From NCBI GenBank assembly GCA_934393555.1, contig CAKRQP010000046.1, forward strand, positions 1 to 15,853: a DNA stretch of 15,853 nt, in the 5' to 3' direction. This DNA comes from Limivivens sp934393555. GTDB lineage: Bacteria; Bacillota; Clostridia; Lachnospirales; Lachnospiraceae. Shown here in pieces: positions 6,578-14,096 of this stretch (position 1 is its first letter; every line of letters starts with the position of its first letter). The notes beneath the pieces are model-generated. The model was not told the origin of the DNA and ran no database searches. It worked only from the letters and a program-made list of their open reading frames with translations. The position numbers and the translations under genes are program-made.

Positions 6578-8617
6578 CGGTTTGTTCAGTTCTTCCGTTC
6601 CCGGCAGGACAAAACGCCCGTTTTCCAGAATGGAGACTTCGCTTCCATCCGCTTTGATGACACGGACAGCCCCCAGTTCCTTATAAGGCACCGTGATGTC
6701 AGTGTGACAGCCAAAGTAAGCTTTGGAAACGTCTTCTTTGCGCAGAAGCGAAACTTCATTCTCACGGGCAATCACTTCTTTTCCGTCCGGATTGTAGATC
6801 GGACAGTCTTCTTCCCAGCTGTAGCAGGTATCTCCCACCGCAAAATGCGGTCCCATTTTTTCTGCAATAAGCACCGGCAGCTGATCACCAATGCCGTATT
6901 TCTCTGATACCGCATAAGCGGTGGTATTGGTTCCGATCGCAAACTCGCCGAGCGGCAGGCTCTTATGATGGTTCATGATCGTTTCTTTCAGATATTCCTG
7001 ATTTTTCTCTTCCGATTCAAAATTAGAGCAATGGTATTCTGTCACCATGCCATCCTGAAATACCAGGCGAAGCTTCTTATAATAGAGCCCTGCCAGGAAG
7101 GTTTCCGTCACCTCCAGTACACCATTGGTCCCGGCAAGCTTCGGGGATGTGAACACTTCTCCTACGGGAATGTTGCAATCTGCCACGCAATTCTCAAAAA
7201 TGGTTTCTCTGGAAGGATCCTTCAGCTCATGAAGAGCGACTGTGATATCGGTATGGTTTTCTCCTCTTCCCAGTACACGGACCTTCACTCCCTGGTCAAG
7301 CGTATCGATGATCGTCTGCTGGATCTTCTGATACTTCTGATAATCCAACGTATTGATCCGGATCACCTCACGGAAAATCTCAGGAAACTTGTCTCCCACC
7401 TCCGGTGTCGGGAAGCAGATCACCGTAAACCCGGTCTCTTCGCCATTGATATAACGGTTCCGGATCTGCGTCAGTTCATTCTGATATTCAAGGACCAGTT
7501 TCTGCTGACGCTCTGAAAAATGGCAGGCGCTCTCTTTATCTTCCGGGGCAAAGGGCTTGCCGCCGAATACCTCCTGACAGGCGGGACCGGCAAACTCAGC
7601 AGCCAGTTTTTTGTTTTTCTCATAAGCAGTCCGCATGACACCAAGTCTTCTCTCATTATAATTTCCATCCAGGAAAAGAGCCTCATCTGCACGATGATCA
7701 TACGCATACTGTCTGTTCGGGATCCCTCCGCAATAGCCAACCGCACGCACACCGGACGCTGCCCGGTAGATCACCGGCTCCAGTCCCATTGCCCGGAAGT
7801 TTTCCACTGCTTTTCGGATCATCCGCTCAAATCCAATGACAAAACGGACATTGACCGTCTTCTTCCTGGAAAGCTCCTTCCGGCTCTGGATGAAATACAG
7901 CCGCAGTCCCTCGCTGTATACATTGGCCATGCGCGCAACGGTCTCTTCCGGCAGCTGATTGATATACTCTGCCATCTTCACTTCGTTGTCAGAGATGTAT
8001 TCTCCATATTTATAAAGATAACGGAGATCGGAAAGATCAGACTCCATCAGGATCTTTCTGGCAAAATCACAGTCCGGATCCAGCTGCTGCGTCAGGCGCT
8101 CCGTCAGGAAAAGCTCACTGTAATCACTCTTGAACCAGTAGAGGATCTGCTGGATCTCACGGTAGGAAGGAAGTTCTTCCCCTTCAAAAGCATTATATAC
8201 TTCAATAAAAAGCTCTGCCAGAACCACGATCTCCTCCAGCCGCTGTTCAAAAGCACTGACGATCATCGTACGAAGCTCTGTATACAGGAAACACAGCAGC
8301 TTACTGTGTGTCTCTCCCAGTTCTTTCAACGCATAATCCGGATTGGCAAAACTCTTCCCGTAATGCTCCGGAAGGATATCCAGATAAAGGCTCCTGTTCA
8401 GAGTCTGCCATTCCTTTAAAGTATAGTTTTCCGTATGACCGTTCCTGATCTCGCCGTACAACCCCTCCATCGTCAGGATAAAACCGGCTGTCCTTCTGAA
8501 ATACGGCTGATAGCTCTCCGGCACCGTAGCCTCTCCGGCAATCTCGCCGATCCGCTCCATGGCCAGTTCAAAACGTTCCCGGAGCACGTCGTTTTCTTCG
8601 TTCTTTTTTGTTTCCAT
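6572..8617 (-). CDS. M29-family metallo-aminopeptidase with N-terminal extension
   Basis: Predicted cytoplasmic zinc or cobalt aminopeptidase that removes N-terminal residues from peptides. From the chosen ATG it has 681 residues, against roughly 400-415 for classical AmpS/PepS. The M29-like part starts near residue 215-230. Candidate metal ligands, in family order, are E487 (in VGEVFTSP), E558 (GEFAIGTN), H591 (GPHFAVG) and H638 with D640 (GCHTDITV), all present. The first 210 or so residues are mostly helical and charged and resemble no domain I can name. An in-frame ATG at 8638 is an alternative start, but the one at 8617 has AAAGGA five bases away and avoids overlap with the preceding HD gene, whose stop is 10 bases upstream. 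The two genes are probably co-transcribed. No terminator follows. Confidence 0.88.
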   Translation of the reverse strand: METKKNEENDVLRERFELAMERIGEIAGEATVPESYQPYFRRTAGFILTMEGLYGEIRNGHTENYTLKEWQTLNRSLYLDILPEHYGKSFANPDYALKELGETHSKLLCFLYTELRTMIVSAFEQRLEEIVVLAELFIEVYNAFEGEELPSYREIQQILYWFKSDYSELFLTERLTQQLDPDCDFARKILMESDLSDLRYLYKYGEYISDNEVKMAEYINQLPEETVARMANVYSEGLRLYFIQSRKELSRKKTVNVRFVIGFERMIRKAVENFRAMGLEPVIYRAASGVRAVGYCGGIPNRQYAYDHRADEALFLDGNYNERRLGVMRTAYEKNKKLAAEFAGPACQEVFGGKPFAPEDKESACHFSERQQKLVLEYQNELTQIRNRYINGEETGFTVICFPTPEVGDKFPEIFREVIRINTLDYQKYQKIQQTIIDTLDQGVKVRVLGRGENHTDITVALHELKDPSRETIFENCVADCNIPVGEVFTSPKLAGTNGVLEVTETFLAGLYYKKLRLVFQDGMVTEYHCSNFESEEKNQEYLKETIMNHHKSLPLGEFAIGTNTTAYAVSEKYGIGDQLPVLIAEKMGPHFAVGDTCYSWEEDCPIYNPDGKEVIARENEVSLLRKEDVSKAYFGCHTDITVPYKELGAVRVIKADGSEVSILENGRFVLPGTEELNKPL

Positions 8618-8627
8618 GACTATCCTT

Positions 8628-9230
8628 TCATTCCTCATTTCTTACCTTTATATTTCCGTTTTCCACATTTTTGTCCAGAACCTTCTTTGTATATTTCCAG
8701 AGTTCTTCACTGCCCTCATGCACTCTGGCATCCCGTTTCAGGATCTGATCGATATACACCCCATGCCGGGTCCAGGAAATACCACCGGCCGCATCATTTA
8801 AAAATACCGGCTGGATCTTGTCCAGTGTATTGGCAAACCTGGCCTCCGGGGTCTCCATAGCCTCAAATTCATCCCAGAGTTCCCTTGCCATTTTTGCCTG
8901 GTCCGGCGGAAGGAGATTGTAGATCCGGTCGGCTGCTTTCAGCTCCCGTTCCTCCTTGCTTTTGTTCCCTTCCTCATCGTAAGCATACGTATCTCCCGCA
9001 TCGATCTCCACCAGATCATGTATCAATACCATCAGCATGGTATGAGCCACATCGATCTTTTCATTGGAATATTCAGAGAGCAACGCACACATCACAGCCA
9101 GATGCCAGGCATGTTCTGCATCCGTTTCCTGGCGGCTCGCATCTGCGATCAGGGTCTGCCGGCGGATGTTTTTCTCTTTATCGATCTCCAGAATAAAATC
9201 CATCTGCTTTTTCAGTCGTTCCATATCCAT
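8628..9230 (-). CDS. HD-domain phosphohydrolase, YfbR/HDDC2-like (predicted 5'-nucleotidase)
   Basis: A 200-residue metal-dependent phosphohydrolase. The residue pattern H40 (in DAEHAWH), H71-D72, E75, D80 and D137 (NTLDKIQP) matches the spacing of the YfbR family, whose E. coli member hydrolyses deoxyribonucleoside 5'-monophosphates. The function here is by family analogy. The ATG at 9230 has AGGAGG 9 bases upstream; the second in-frame ATG would be too far from it. The gene follows a terminator, so it should have its own promoter, but I see no convincing one in the 50 bases available. It lies directly upstream of the aminopeptidase gene. A role in nucleotide salvage would suit the surrounding purine and pyrimidine genes. 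Confidence 0.88.
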   Translation of the reverse strand: MDMERLKKQMDFILEIDKEKNIRRQTLIADASRQETDAEHAWHLAVMCALLSEYSNEKIDVAHTMLMVLIHDLVEIDAGDTYAYDEEGNKSKEERELKAADRIYNLLPPDQAKMARELWDEFEAMETPEARFANTLDKIQPVFLNDAAGGISWTRHGVYIDQILKRDARVHEGSEELWKYTKKVLDKNVENGNIKVRNEE

Positions 9231-9280
9231 TTTTCCTATCCTCCTGAAAACTTCCGTTATGACATTTCTTATCCAACACC

Positions 9281-9324
9281 AAAAAAGCGCTGCAGAGCAG
9301 ATCCTTTTTTCTGCTCTGCAACGC
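9281..9324 (-). terminator. Rho-independent terminator ending the pyrE transcript
   Basis: Minus strand: GCGTTGCAGAGCAG pairs with CTGCTCTGCAGCGC (14 pairs with one G-T), loop of 10, followed by TTTTTT. It starts 7 bases after the stop of the three-helix membrane protein gene and closes the pyrE-led cluster. Confidence 0.92.
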
Positions 9325-9330
9325 CTTTCT

Positions 9331-9648
9331 TTATGATACGCCTAAGAGGACCACAAAGATCCAGAGTACCAGCGCCACACTGCTTACAATGGAACCTGCT
9401 TTGGAAAAGGTATATAAAATATGCTTTTCACGAAAGCTGCTCAGACCGCTCACCAGTCCGCAGATGGCAAATATGATCCCGGTAAACCCGAGGGAACCCA
9501 GAATCGGTCCTCCTTCCCCGTAAGACCACCAGGCAATGTAGGCCAGCACCACAAAGAGAACCAGAGAGATCCCCCCCAGGATCGTAGAGCTAATTCCTTT
9601 TCTGGAATGGCGGTGCTCAGAAAATGTGTACATCTTTTTCTTAGCCAT
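9331..9648 (-). CDS. small three-helix membrane protein, possibly DUF6142 family
   Basis: A 105-residue protein with a basic start (MAKKK, then HRHSRKG near 12-18) and three hydrophobic stretches at about 20-42, 50-70 and 83-103. The residues GISSTILGGISL, the short loop EGGP, and GLVSGLSSFREK before the third helix recall small Lachnospiraceae membrane proteins of the DUF6142 type; this is recollection, not a search. No catalytic motif is seen. AAGGAGA precedes the ATG by about 7 bases. It overlaps the VanZ-like gene by 8 bases, so the two are likely translated together, and a strong terminator follows directly. Confidence 0.8.
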   Translation of the reverse strand: MAKKKMYTFSEHRHSRKGISSTILGGISLVLFVVLAYIAWWSYGEGGPILGSLGFTGIIFAICGLVSGLSSFREKHILYTFSKAGSIVSSVALVLWIFVVLLGVS

Positions 9649-10099
9649 AAATATGTCTCCTTATCCGGTCGCAAAGGGCAAAAAACAGATAACCGGCCAC
9701 AGCCCCAAGCGTGTTCAGCATCAGATCATCTACGTCAAAGGTCCCTACCCGGGTCACCAGCTGGGTACACTCCACCAGAAGACTGAAGGAAAAACCCAGG
9801 AGCATCACACGGAAAAAGCCCCGGAAGCGTCTGCTGATCACCGGGAGGATCGCACCGAAGGGTACGAATGCCAGAATATTTCCTGCCAGATTGATAAAAA
9901 CCGCCTTAACCCCCAGGATCTCCCTGTAGTTCCAAAAACGCCGGATCTCCAGAAACGGAGTCAGGTTATAGCTGAATTCCCGTTCTGCCGTTCTGCCGTA
10001 TTTTTCCGAAAAAAAGAGAAAATATGTCAGGACTACAAGATAGAGGAAAAACAGAACCACTCCGGCTATCCGGATTTTCTTTTTTGTTGTTTTGTTCAT
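9641..10099 (-). CDS. VanZ-like family membrane protein
   Basis: A 152-residue protein with four predicted spans (about 11-30, 64-86, 97-115, 126-144). It has the VanZ hallmarks: NLAGNILAFVPFG before a LP turn (70-86), the E-C-T-Q motif (110-113) and FDVDDLMLNTLGAVAGY (121-137). VanZ of enterococci gives low-level teicoplanin resistance, but chromosomal relatives are common and of unknown role, so no resistance should be inferred. The ATG has hardly any ribosome site; an in-frame TAG two codons upstream rules out an earlier start. Translation probably depends on the small gene that stops 11 bases before it. Confidence 0.88.
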   Translation of the reverse strand: MNKTTKKKIRIAGVVLFFLYLVVLTYFLFFSEKYGRTAEREFSYNLTPFLEIRRFWNYREILGVKAVFINLAGNILAFVPFGAILPVISRRFRGFFRVMLLGFSFSLLVECTQLVTRVGTFDVDDLMLNTLGAVAGYLFFALCDRIRRHIYG

Positions 10100-10110
10100 A
10101 ATCTAAAATC

Positions 10111-10263
10111 TCAGAGCAGAACTCCGTTTTTCTTTTTCAAAAGATTTGCTCCGGAAATAATCAGCAGGATTCCACTGGTGATTCCGGCCACCAGAGTCAC
10201 AACTCCAAGTACGATATTCAGTGCTCCGGTATTTTTCATGGCTTTATAAATCTTTTCGCTCAT
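10111..10263 (-). CDS. 50-residue hydrophobic membrane protein
   Basis: A short frame with an excellent ribosome site (AGGAGG, then 7 bases, then ATG). The protein opens with MSEKIYKAMKNTG, continues with about 30 hydrophobic residues (14-42) rich in Val, Leu, Ile and Gly that form one long or two short membrane spans with a central AGITSG turn, and ends with KKKNGVLL. I recognise no characterised family. It lies 23 bases after pyrE and 11 bases before the VanZ-like gene in one transcript. The ribosome site, operon position and protein-like composition all argue that it is real. Confidence 0.75.
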   Translation of the reverse strand: MSEKIYKAMKNTGALNIVLGVVTLVAGITSGILLIISGANLLKKKNGVLL

Positions 10264-10286
10264 GGAAAGACCTCCTTCATATCTGC

Positions 10287-10961
10287 TTATTTTGCTCCGT
10301 ACTGCTCATAGTATGCATCGATGGCTGCTTTGATGTCATCATTGATGACAACTCTTCCGCCGCACTCTTTGTTGTAAAGATGCTCGGTCACTTCTGCCAT
10401 GTTTACGATAGCATTTGCCGGGAAACCGTATTTCTCCTGGATCTCCTCCAGAGCGCTCTTGCTTCCCTGGCCTCTCTCCATACGGTTCAGGGATACGATG
10501 AGACCTTTGATCTCCACATTTCCCTGCGCACGGATGATGGGGAAAGTTTCCTCGATGGATTTTCCGGAAGTGGTCACGTCCTCAATGATCACAACGCGGT
10601 CGCCGTCTTTGATCGGACTTCCGAGCAGGATTCCTGTATCTCCGTGGTCTTTGATCTCCTTACGGTTGGAACAGTAGCGGACATCTTTTCCGTAAAGCTC
10701 ACTGATCGCCATAGCGGTGGCAACGCTTAACGGGATTCCCTTGTATGCCGGTCCGAAAAGGACATCAAAATCCAGTCCGTAATGATCGTGAATGGCTTTT
10801 GCATAATATTCACCCAGTTTGCGAAGCTGTGTTCCTGTCGTATAAGCACCCGCATTCATGAAAAAAGGTGATTTTCTTCCGCTTTTCAGAGTAAAATCAC
10901 CGAATTTCAGTACATCGCTGGCAACCATAAATTCGATAAATTCCTGCTTGTAGCTTTCCAT
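10287..10961 (-). CDS. pyrE: orotate phosphoribosyltransferase
   Basis: Joins orotate to PRPP to give orotidine 5'-monophosphate, the step before PyrF. The 224 residues are normal length. It shows the PRPP-binding motif VVIIEDVTTSGKS (123-135), the flexible catalytic loop KEIKDHGD (101-108), and FGPAYKGIPL (69-78). AGGAGG is 11 bases before the ATG. It is separated from the rest of the pyrimidine genes by a terminator and has its own promoter, although it lies directly downstream of them on the same strand. Three small membrane protein genes follow it. Confidence 0.97.
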   Translation of the reverse strand: MESYKQEFIEFMVASDVLKFGDFTLKSGRKSPFFMNAGAYTTGTQLRKLGEYYAKAIHDHYGLDFDVLFGPAYKGIPLSVATAMAISELYGKDVRYCSNRKEIKDHGDTGILLGSPIKDGDRVVIIEDVTTSGKSIEETFPIIRAQGNVEIKGLIVSLNRMERGQGSKSALEEIQEKYGFPANAIVNMAEVTEHLYNKECGGRVVINDDIKAAIDAYYEQYGAK

Positions 10962-11024
10962 TTTATTTTAAACCTCCTGCTTTTATCAAGGCTTCACGCC
11001 TGTATCTTTCCAATTTTCTTTCCT

Positions 11025-11053
11025 ATTTTAACATACCATACCGGAAATAACAA
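11025..11053 (-). promoter_or_regulatory. promoter of pyrE and the small membrane genes
   Basis: Minus strand TTGTTA (11048-11053), 17 bases, TAAAAT (11025-11030), with a TG one base before the -10 box (extended -10). The leader of about 57 bases holds only a small AGGC/GCCT hairpin and no terminator-like attenuator. Confidence 0.7.
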
Positions 11054-11063
11054 TCCTTTCATG

Positions 11064-11097
11064 AAAAACCCGCATGTCACTTTGACACACGGGTTTT
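11064..11097 (-). terminator. Rho-independent terminator of the pyrimidine operon
   Basis: Minus strand: CCCGTGTGTCA pairs with TGACATGCGGG (11 pairs, two of them G-T), loop AAG, followed by TTTTT. Flanking A-runs would also allow it to work on the plus strand, where no gene is seen. It begins 6 bases after the four-cysteine protein gene and lies just upstream of the pyrE promoter. Confidence 0.88.
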
Positions 11098-11102
11098 GTT
11101 CT

Positions 11103-11333
11103 TCAGCAAAAGGGACAGCTGCCTGTTTCCGGTCCTTCTTCACCGGAAATATAACGGGCATGAAACTCCATATTGACCTCCCGGAGTTCTTTTTCTCCGT
11201 CTATGTAAGCCTGGTACATTTCCACAAGGCCACTGCCGCATCCGTCACAGGTTGCTTCTATATTTCCAAGAGAATCTGCGACGATCTGCTCCCGCTCTTC
11301 TCTGGTGGTATCTTTGATGAGATAGCCTGGCAT
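11103..11333 (-). CDS. 76-residue four-cysteine protein at the end of the pyrimidine operon
   Basis: Small acidic, soluble protein. It has one CxxC pair in the middle (C29-D-G-C32) and a second at the extreme C-terminus (C73-P-F-C76), with a single His at 58 between them. Two CxxC pairs suggest a bound Zn2+ or an Fe-S cluster, or a redox pair, but this is inference. The N-terminus (YLIKDTTREEREQIV) looks like a conserved helix. I know no characterised family for it. AGAGGA precedes the ATG by 8 bases. It begins 56 bases after pyrD with no terminator or promoter between and is followed by the operon terminator, so it is expressed with pyrC-F-K-D. Confidence 0.85.
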   Translation of the reverse strand: MPGYLIKDTTREEREQIVADSLGNIEATCDGCGSGLVEMYQAYIDGEKELREVNMEFHARYISGEEGPETGSCPFC

Positions 11334-11389
11334 TTTTTATTCCTCTTTTCGTGACTGTTCCGTATTTTCTGTTATCGGAGTCTTTCGGT

Positions 11390-12298
11390 TTATTTTACCG
11401 CTCCGATGAGTTCATGAATATCCTTCACACCGTATTTCTCCATATATGCCTGGATACCGTCGATGACATCAATGGTAGCGGTGGGATTGACAAAGTTGGC
11501 TGTTCCCACAGCAACACCGGTAGCTCCTGCAAGAATAAATTCCAGAGCATCCTCAGCGGTAGCAACGCCTCCCATGCCGATGACCGGGATCTTTACGGCA
11601 TTGGCCACCTGGTAAACCATACGCACAGCGACAGGATGAACGGCAGGCCCGGAGACACCGCCCGTTTTATTGGCCAGTGCAAAGGTACGGCGGTTCACGT
11701 CGATCTTCATACCGGTCAGCGTATTGATCAGAGACACCGCATCGGCTCCGCCTGCCTCTGCTGCACGGGCGATCTCAGCGATATCCGTTACGTTCGGAGT
11801 CAGCTTCATGATCACCGGCTGCTTCGCGATCTTTTTGATCTCAGCGGTAAGCTCTTCCACATGCTTTGGATCCTGACCGAAAGCAAGGAAACCGGCATTG
11901 ACGTTCGGACAGGAAATGTTGATCTCCATCATGTCGATCTTTTCCTCCGCCAGCCGCTCTACCACAGCCAGGTATTCCTCCGGTGCATGACCACAGACAT
12001 TGACGATGATCTTCGTATCATATTTCTGAAGGAAGGGAATATCTCTTTTACAGAATACATCGATACCGGGATTCTGAAGACCGATGGCATTCATCATACC
12101 ACCATAAGTCTCTGCCACTCTGGGAGTTGCATTTCCCGGCCAGGGAACATTTGCCACACCTTTGGTCACAACGGCGCCCAGACGGTTGAGATCCACAAAT
12201 TCACTGTATTCCTCACCGGAGCCAAAGGTTCCGGAGGCTGTCATCACCGGGTTTTTCAGTTCCACACCGGCGATCTTCACACGCATATCTGTCATCAT
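11390..12298 (-). CDS. pyrD: dihydroorotate dehydrogenase catalytic subunit, class 1B
   Basis: FMN-containing subunit that oxidises dihydroorotate to orotate and passes electrons to PyrK and on to NAD+. The 302 residues fit the PyrDB group. Visible are the FMN-binding TASGTFG (20-26) and TKG (45-47), NAIGLQNPG (70-78), the active-site Cys130 in NISCPNV (Cys is the catalytic base in class 1), MKLTPNV (164-170), INTL, and GMGGV near the C-terminal phosphate site. GGAGG lies 7 bases before the ATG, and this start overlaps the pyrK stop by four bases (ATGA), which implies coupled translation of the two subunits. Confidence 0.97.
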   Translation of the reverse strand: MMTDMRVKIAGVELKNPVMTASGTFGSGEEYSEFVDLNRLGAVVTKGVANVPWPGNATPRVAETYGGMMNAIGLQNPGIDVFCKRDIPFLQKYDTKIIVNVCGHAPEEYLAVVERLAEEKIDMMEINISCPNVNAGFLAFGQDPKHVEELTAEIKKIAKQPVIMKLTPNVTDIAEIARAAEAGGADAVSLINTLTGMKIDVNRRTFALANKTGGVSGPAVHPVAVRMVYQVANAVKIPVIGMGGVATAEDALEFILAGATGVAVGTANFVNPTATIDVIDGIQAYMEKYGVKDIHELIGAVK

Positions 12299-13071
12299 AA
12301 CTCCACCTCCGTAGAAAGAAATACCGGTCCGTCTTTACATACCCGTTTGTTGTGGACATGAGAATGACTGTCCACTTCTTTGGATTTGCAGACACAGCCA
12401 AGACAGGCTCCTACGCCGCAGGCCATCCGTTCTTCAAGAGAAAGCCAGCACTCGATGCCGTTTTCCTCTGCATAGGCTTTCAGGGCACGAAGCATGGGAG
12501 TCGGTCCGCAGGCATAGATCACATCTGCCGTCAGTCCTTCTGCGCGGATGGCATCCAGTACGTTTCCTTTTGTTCCGGCGCTGCCATCCTCTGTAGCCAG
12601 ATAAACCGTTCCGTTCTCTGCCAGCTCTTCATTGAGGAACAGCTCGTCCCGGTAGCCCAGGATGATCTGTTTCTCTCCCTTTAACTCTCTGGATAACTCC
12701 AGCATGGGCGGGATTCCGATACCGCCGCCGATAAGAAAGGCTTTCTTTCCTTCTTCCATCCGATCCAGAGGGAAACCATTTCCCAGAGGTCCGAGGATCT
12801 CCACCTGCTCCCCTTCGGAATAGGCAGAAAATTCAGAGGTTCCTTTTCCGGCAACCCGATAAACGATCCGAAGCTGTTTTGCTTCTTTATTTACCTCACA
12901 GATACTGATCGGTCTCGGAAGCAGACGGCTGCCATCCTGACAGTAAAGATTGATGAACTGTCCCGGTTTCGCTTCTCCTGCCACCTGTTCTGTCTGGAGC
13001 CACATACTGAAGATCCCTGTTCCGATCTTCTCCTGGCTCACTACTTTTGCACATTCTTTAAACTTTGCCAC
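12295..13071 (-). CDS. pyrK: dihydroorotate dehydrogenase electron-transfer subunit (FAD, 2Fe-2S)
   Basis: Partner of PyrD that carries FAD and a 2Fe-2S cluster and hands electrons to NAD+. With the chosen GTG start it has 258 residues, the normal size. The FAD-binding RPISIC (53-58), the nucleotide-binding GGGIGIPP (115-122) and CGP (188-190) are present. Cluster cysteines are C218, C223, C226 and C245, in ACGVGACLGC and RVCKDGPVF. The gap before the last Cys includes a His-rich stretch, HSHVH. The open frame extends far upstream into pyrF, but GGAGAG six bases before the GTG and the family's N-terminal length support this start. It lies 77 bases after pyrF. Confidence 0.94.
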   Translation of the reverse strand: MAKFKECAKVVSQEKIGTGIFSMWLQTEQVAGEAKPGQFINLYCQDGSRLLPRPISICEVNKEAKQLRIVYRVAGKGTSEFSAYSEGEQVEILGPLGNGFPLDRMEEGKKAFLIGGGIGIPPMLELSRELKGEKQIILGYRDELFLNEELAENGTVYLATEDGSAGTKGNVLDAIRAEGLTADVIYACGPTPMLRALKAYAEENGIECWLSLEERMACGVGACLGCVCKSKEVDSHSHVHNKRVCKDGPVFLSTEVEL

Positions 13072-13077
13072 TTTTTT

Positions 13078-13083
13078 CTCTCC
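13078..13083 (-). promoter_or_regulatory. ribosome site that fixes the GTG start of pyrK
   Basis: GGAGAG stands six bases before the GTG at 13071. No in-frame ATG with a ribosome site exists nearby, and longer versions would overlap pyrF. Confidence 0.75.
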
Positions 13084-13093
13084 ATACTCTGAC

Positions 13094-13129
13094 AACTGCC
13101 AGACACATTTTTCAACGCACCTGGCAGCT
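13094..13129 (-). repeat. stem-loop between pyrF and pyrK
   Basis: CTGCCAG (13121-13127) and CTGGCAG (13096-13102) form a perfect 7-bp stem on the transcript, extended to about 9 bp with a G-T and an A-T pair, around an 18-base loop. No T-run follows, so it is not a normal terminator. It could be a processing or stability element. Confidence 0.5.
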
Positions 13130-13148
13130 TCTGTTTTCTGTTTTTTAT

Positions 13149-14075
13149 TTATCTGTTTTTCAGTGCTCCGTCGATATCTGCGATCATATCTTCTACAGCA
13201 GCTCTGGAAGCCTCTGCAAAAGCAGCTTCGCCGTACTTCGCATATTTTTCCTGTTTCCATGCAGCAATGATTCCACGGGAGGAATTAACGATAGCTCCCA
13301 GTCCGTCCTCATTGAAGAAGTGAACCAGATCCTTGCCTTTTCCGCCCTGTGCACCGTAGCCCGGTACGAGGATAAAGGCTTTCGGCATGATCTTTCTTAA
13401 AATCTTACCCTGCTCCGGATAGGTTGCTCCGACAACAGCTCCGACATAGCTGTATTTGTCGCCCATGCACTCCTCTCCCCAGGCAGCTACATGCTCGCCT
13501 ACGATCTCATAGAGGGGACGGCCATCGATCAGACGGTCCTGGAACTCTCCGCTGGAAGGATTGGAGGTCTTCACCAGTACAAAGATTCCTTTTTTCTCTT
13601 CTTTGCAGACATCAATGAAAGGTTTGATGCCGTCTGTTCCAAGATAGGGATTTACGGTCGCAAAATCCTCATCAAAGCCGGCATATTTCTGGCTTCCTAC
13701 CTGAACCTGTCCCAGATGACCGACTGCATAGGCTGCTGAAGTAGAACCGATATCGCCTCTCTTGACATCTCCGATCACTACCAGATCTTTTTCCTTACAG
13801 TAGTCTACCGTCTTTTTGAAAGCGATAAGACCTTCGATACCGAACTGCTCATACATGGCGATCTGGGGTTTTACTGCCGGGATCAGATCATAAACGTGAT
13901 CAATGATCTCTTTATTATACTGCCAGATGGCTTCACTGGCTCCCTTTAAGGTCTCGCCGTACTCTTTGAACGCTTTTTCCTGAATCTGTTTCGGGATATA
14001 GTTCAGCATGGGATCCAGTCCCACTACGATAGGTGCATGTGTTTTCTCGATTTTGCTGATGAGTTTCTGAATCAT
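13149..14075 (-). CDS. pyrF: orotidine 5'-phosphate decarboxylase, type 2
   Basis: Decarboxylates OMP to UMP, the last step of de novo UMP synthesis. At 308 residues it is the longer type 2 form. It shows GLDP (19-22), AVKPQIAMYEQFG (67-79), the catalytic D-x-K-x-x-D motif DVKRGDI (D103, K105, D108), the NPYLG segment and VPGYGAQGG near the phosphate site. AAGGAGAG lies 6 bases before the ATG, and the gene starts 21 bases after pyrC. It is co-transcribed with pyrC upstream and pyrK-pyrD downstream. Confidence 0.96.
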   Translation of the reverse strand: MIQKLISKIEKTHAPIVVGLDPMLNYIPKQIQEKAFKEYGETLKGASEAIWQYNKEIIDHVYDLIPAVKPQIAMYEQFGIEGLIAFKKTVDYCKEKDLVVIGDVKRGDIGSTSAAYAVGHLGQVQVGSQKYAGFDEDFATVNPYLGTDGIKPFIDVCKEEKKGIFVLVKTSNPSSGEFQDRLIDGRPLYEIVGEHVAAWGEECMGDKYSYVGAVVGATYPEQGKILRKIMPKAFILVPGYGAQGGKGKDLVHFFNEDGLGAIVNSSRGIIAAWKQEKYAKYGEAAFAEASRAAVEDMIADIDGALKNR

Positions 14076-14096
14076 TCTTTTCTCTCCTTGTTTTGC

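Noticed and set aside
7520..8419. Plus-strand open frame of 299 codons opposite the aminopeptidase
   Set aside because: No ribosome site or protein-like pattern; the minus-strand gene accounts for the sequence.
9641..10099. Glycopeptide resistance determinant
   Set aside because: Only a VanZ-like protein is present, with no vanHAX or regulators; such proteins are common in susceptible Firmicutes.
11351..12361. Plus-strand open frame of 336 codons
   Set aside because: It lies opposite pyrD, whose protein motifs are unmistakable; the Cys/His-rich translation is typical of an antisense frame.
13072..13260. Longer pyrK reaching back into pyrF
   Set aside because: The extra residues have no family counterpart, and the GTG at 13071 has a good ribosome site.
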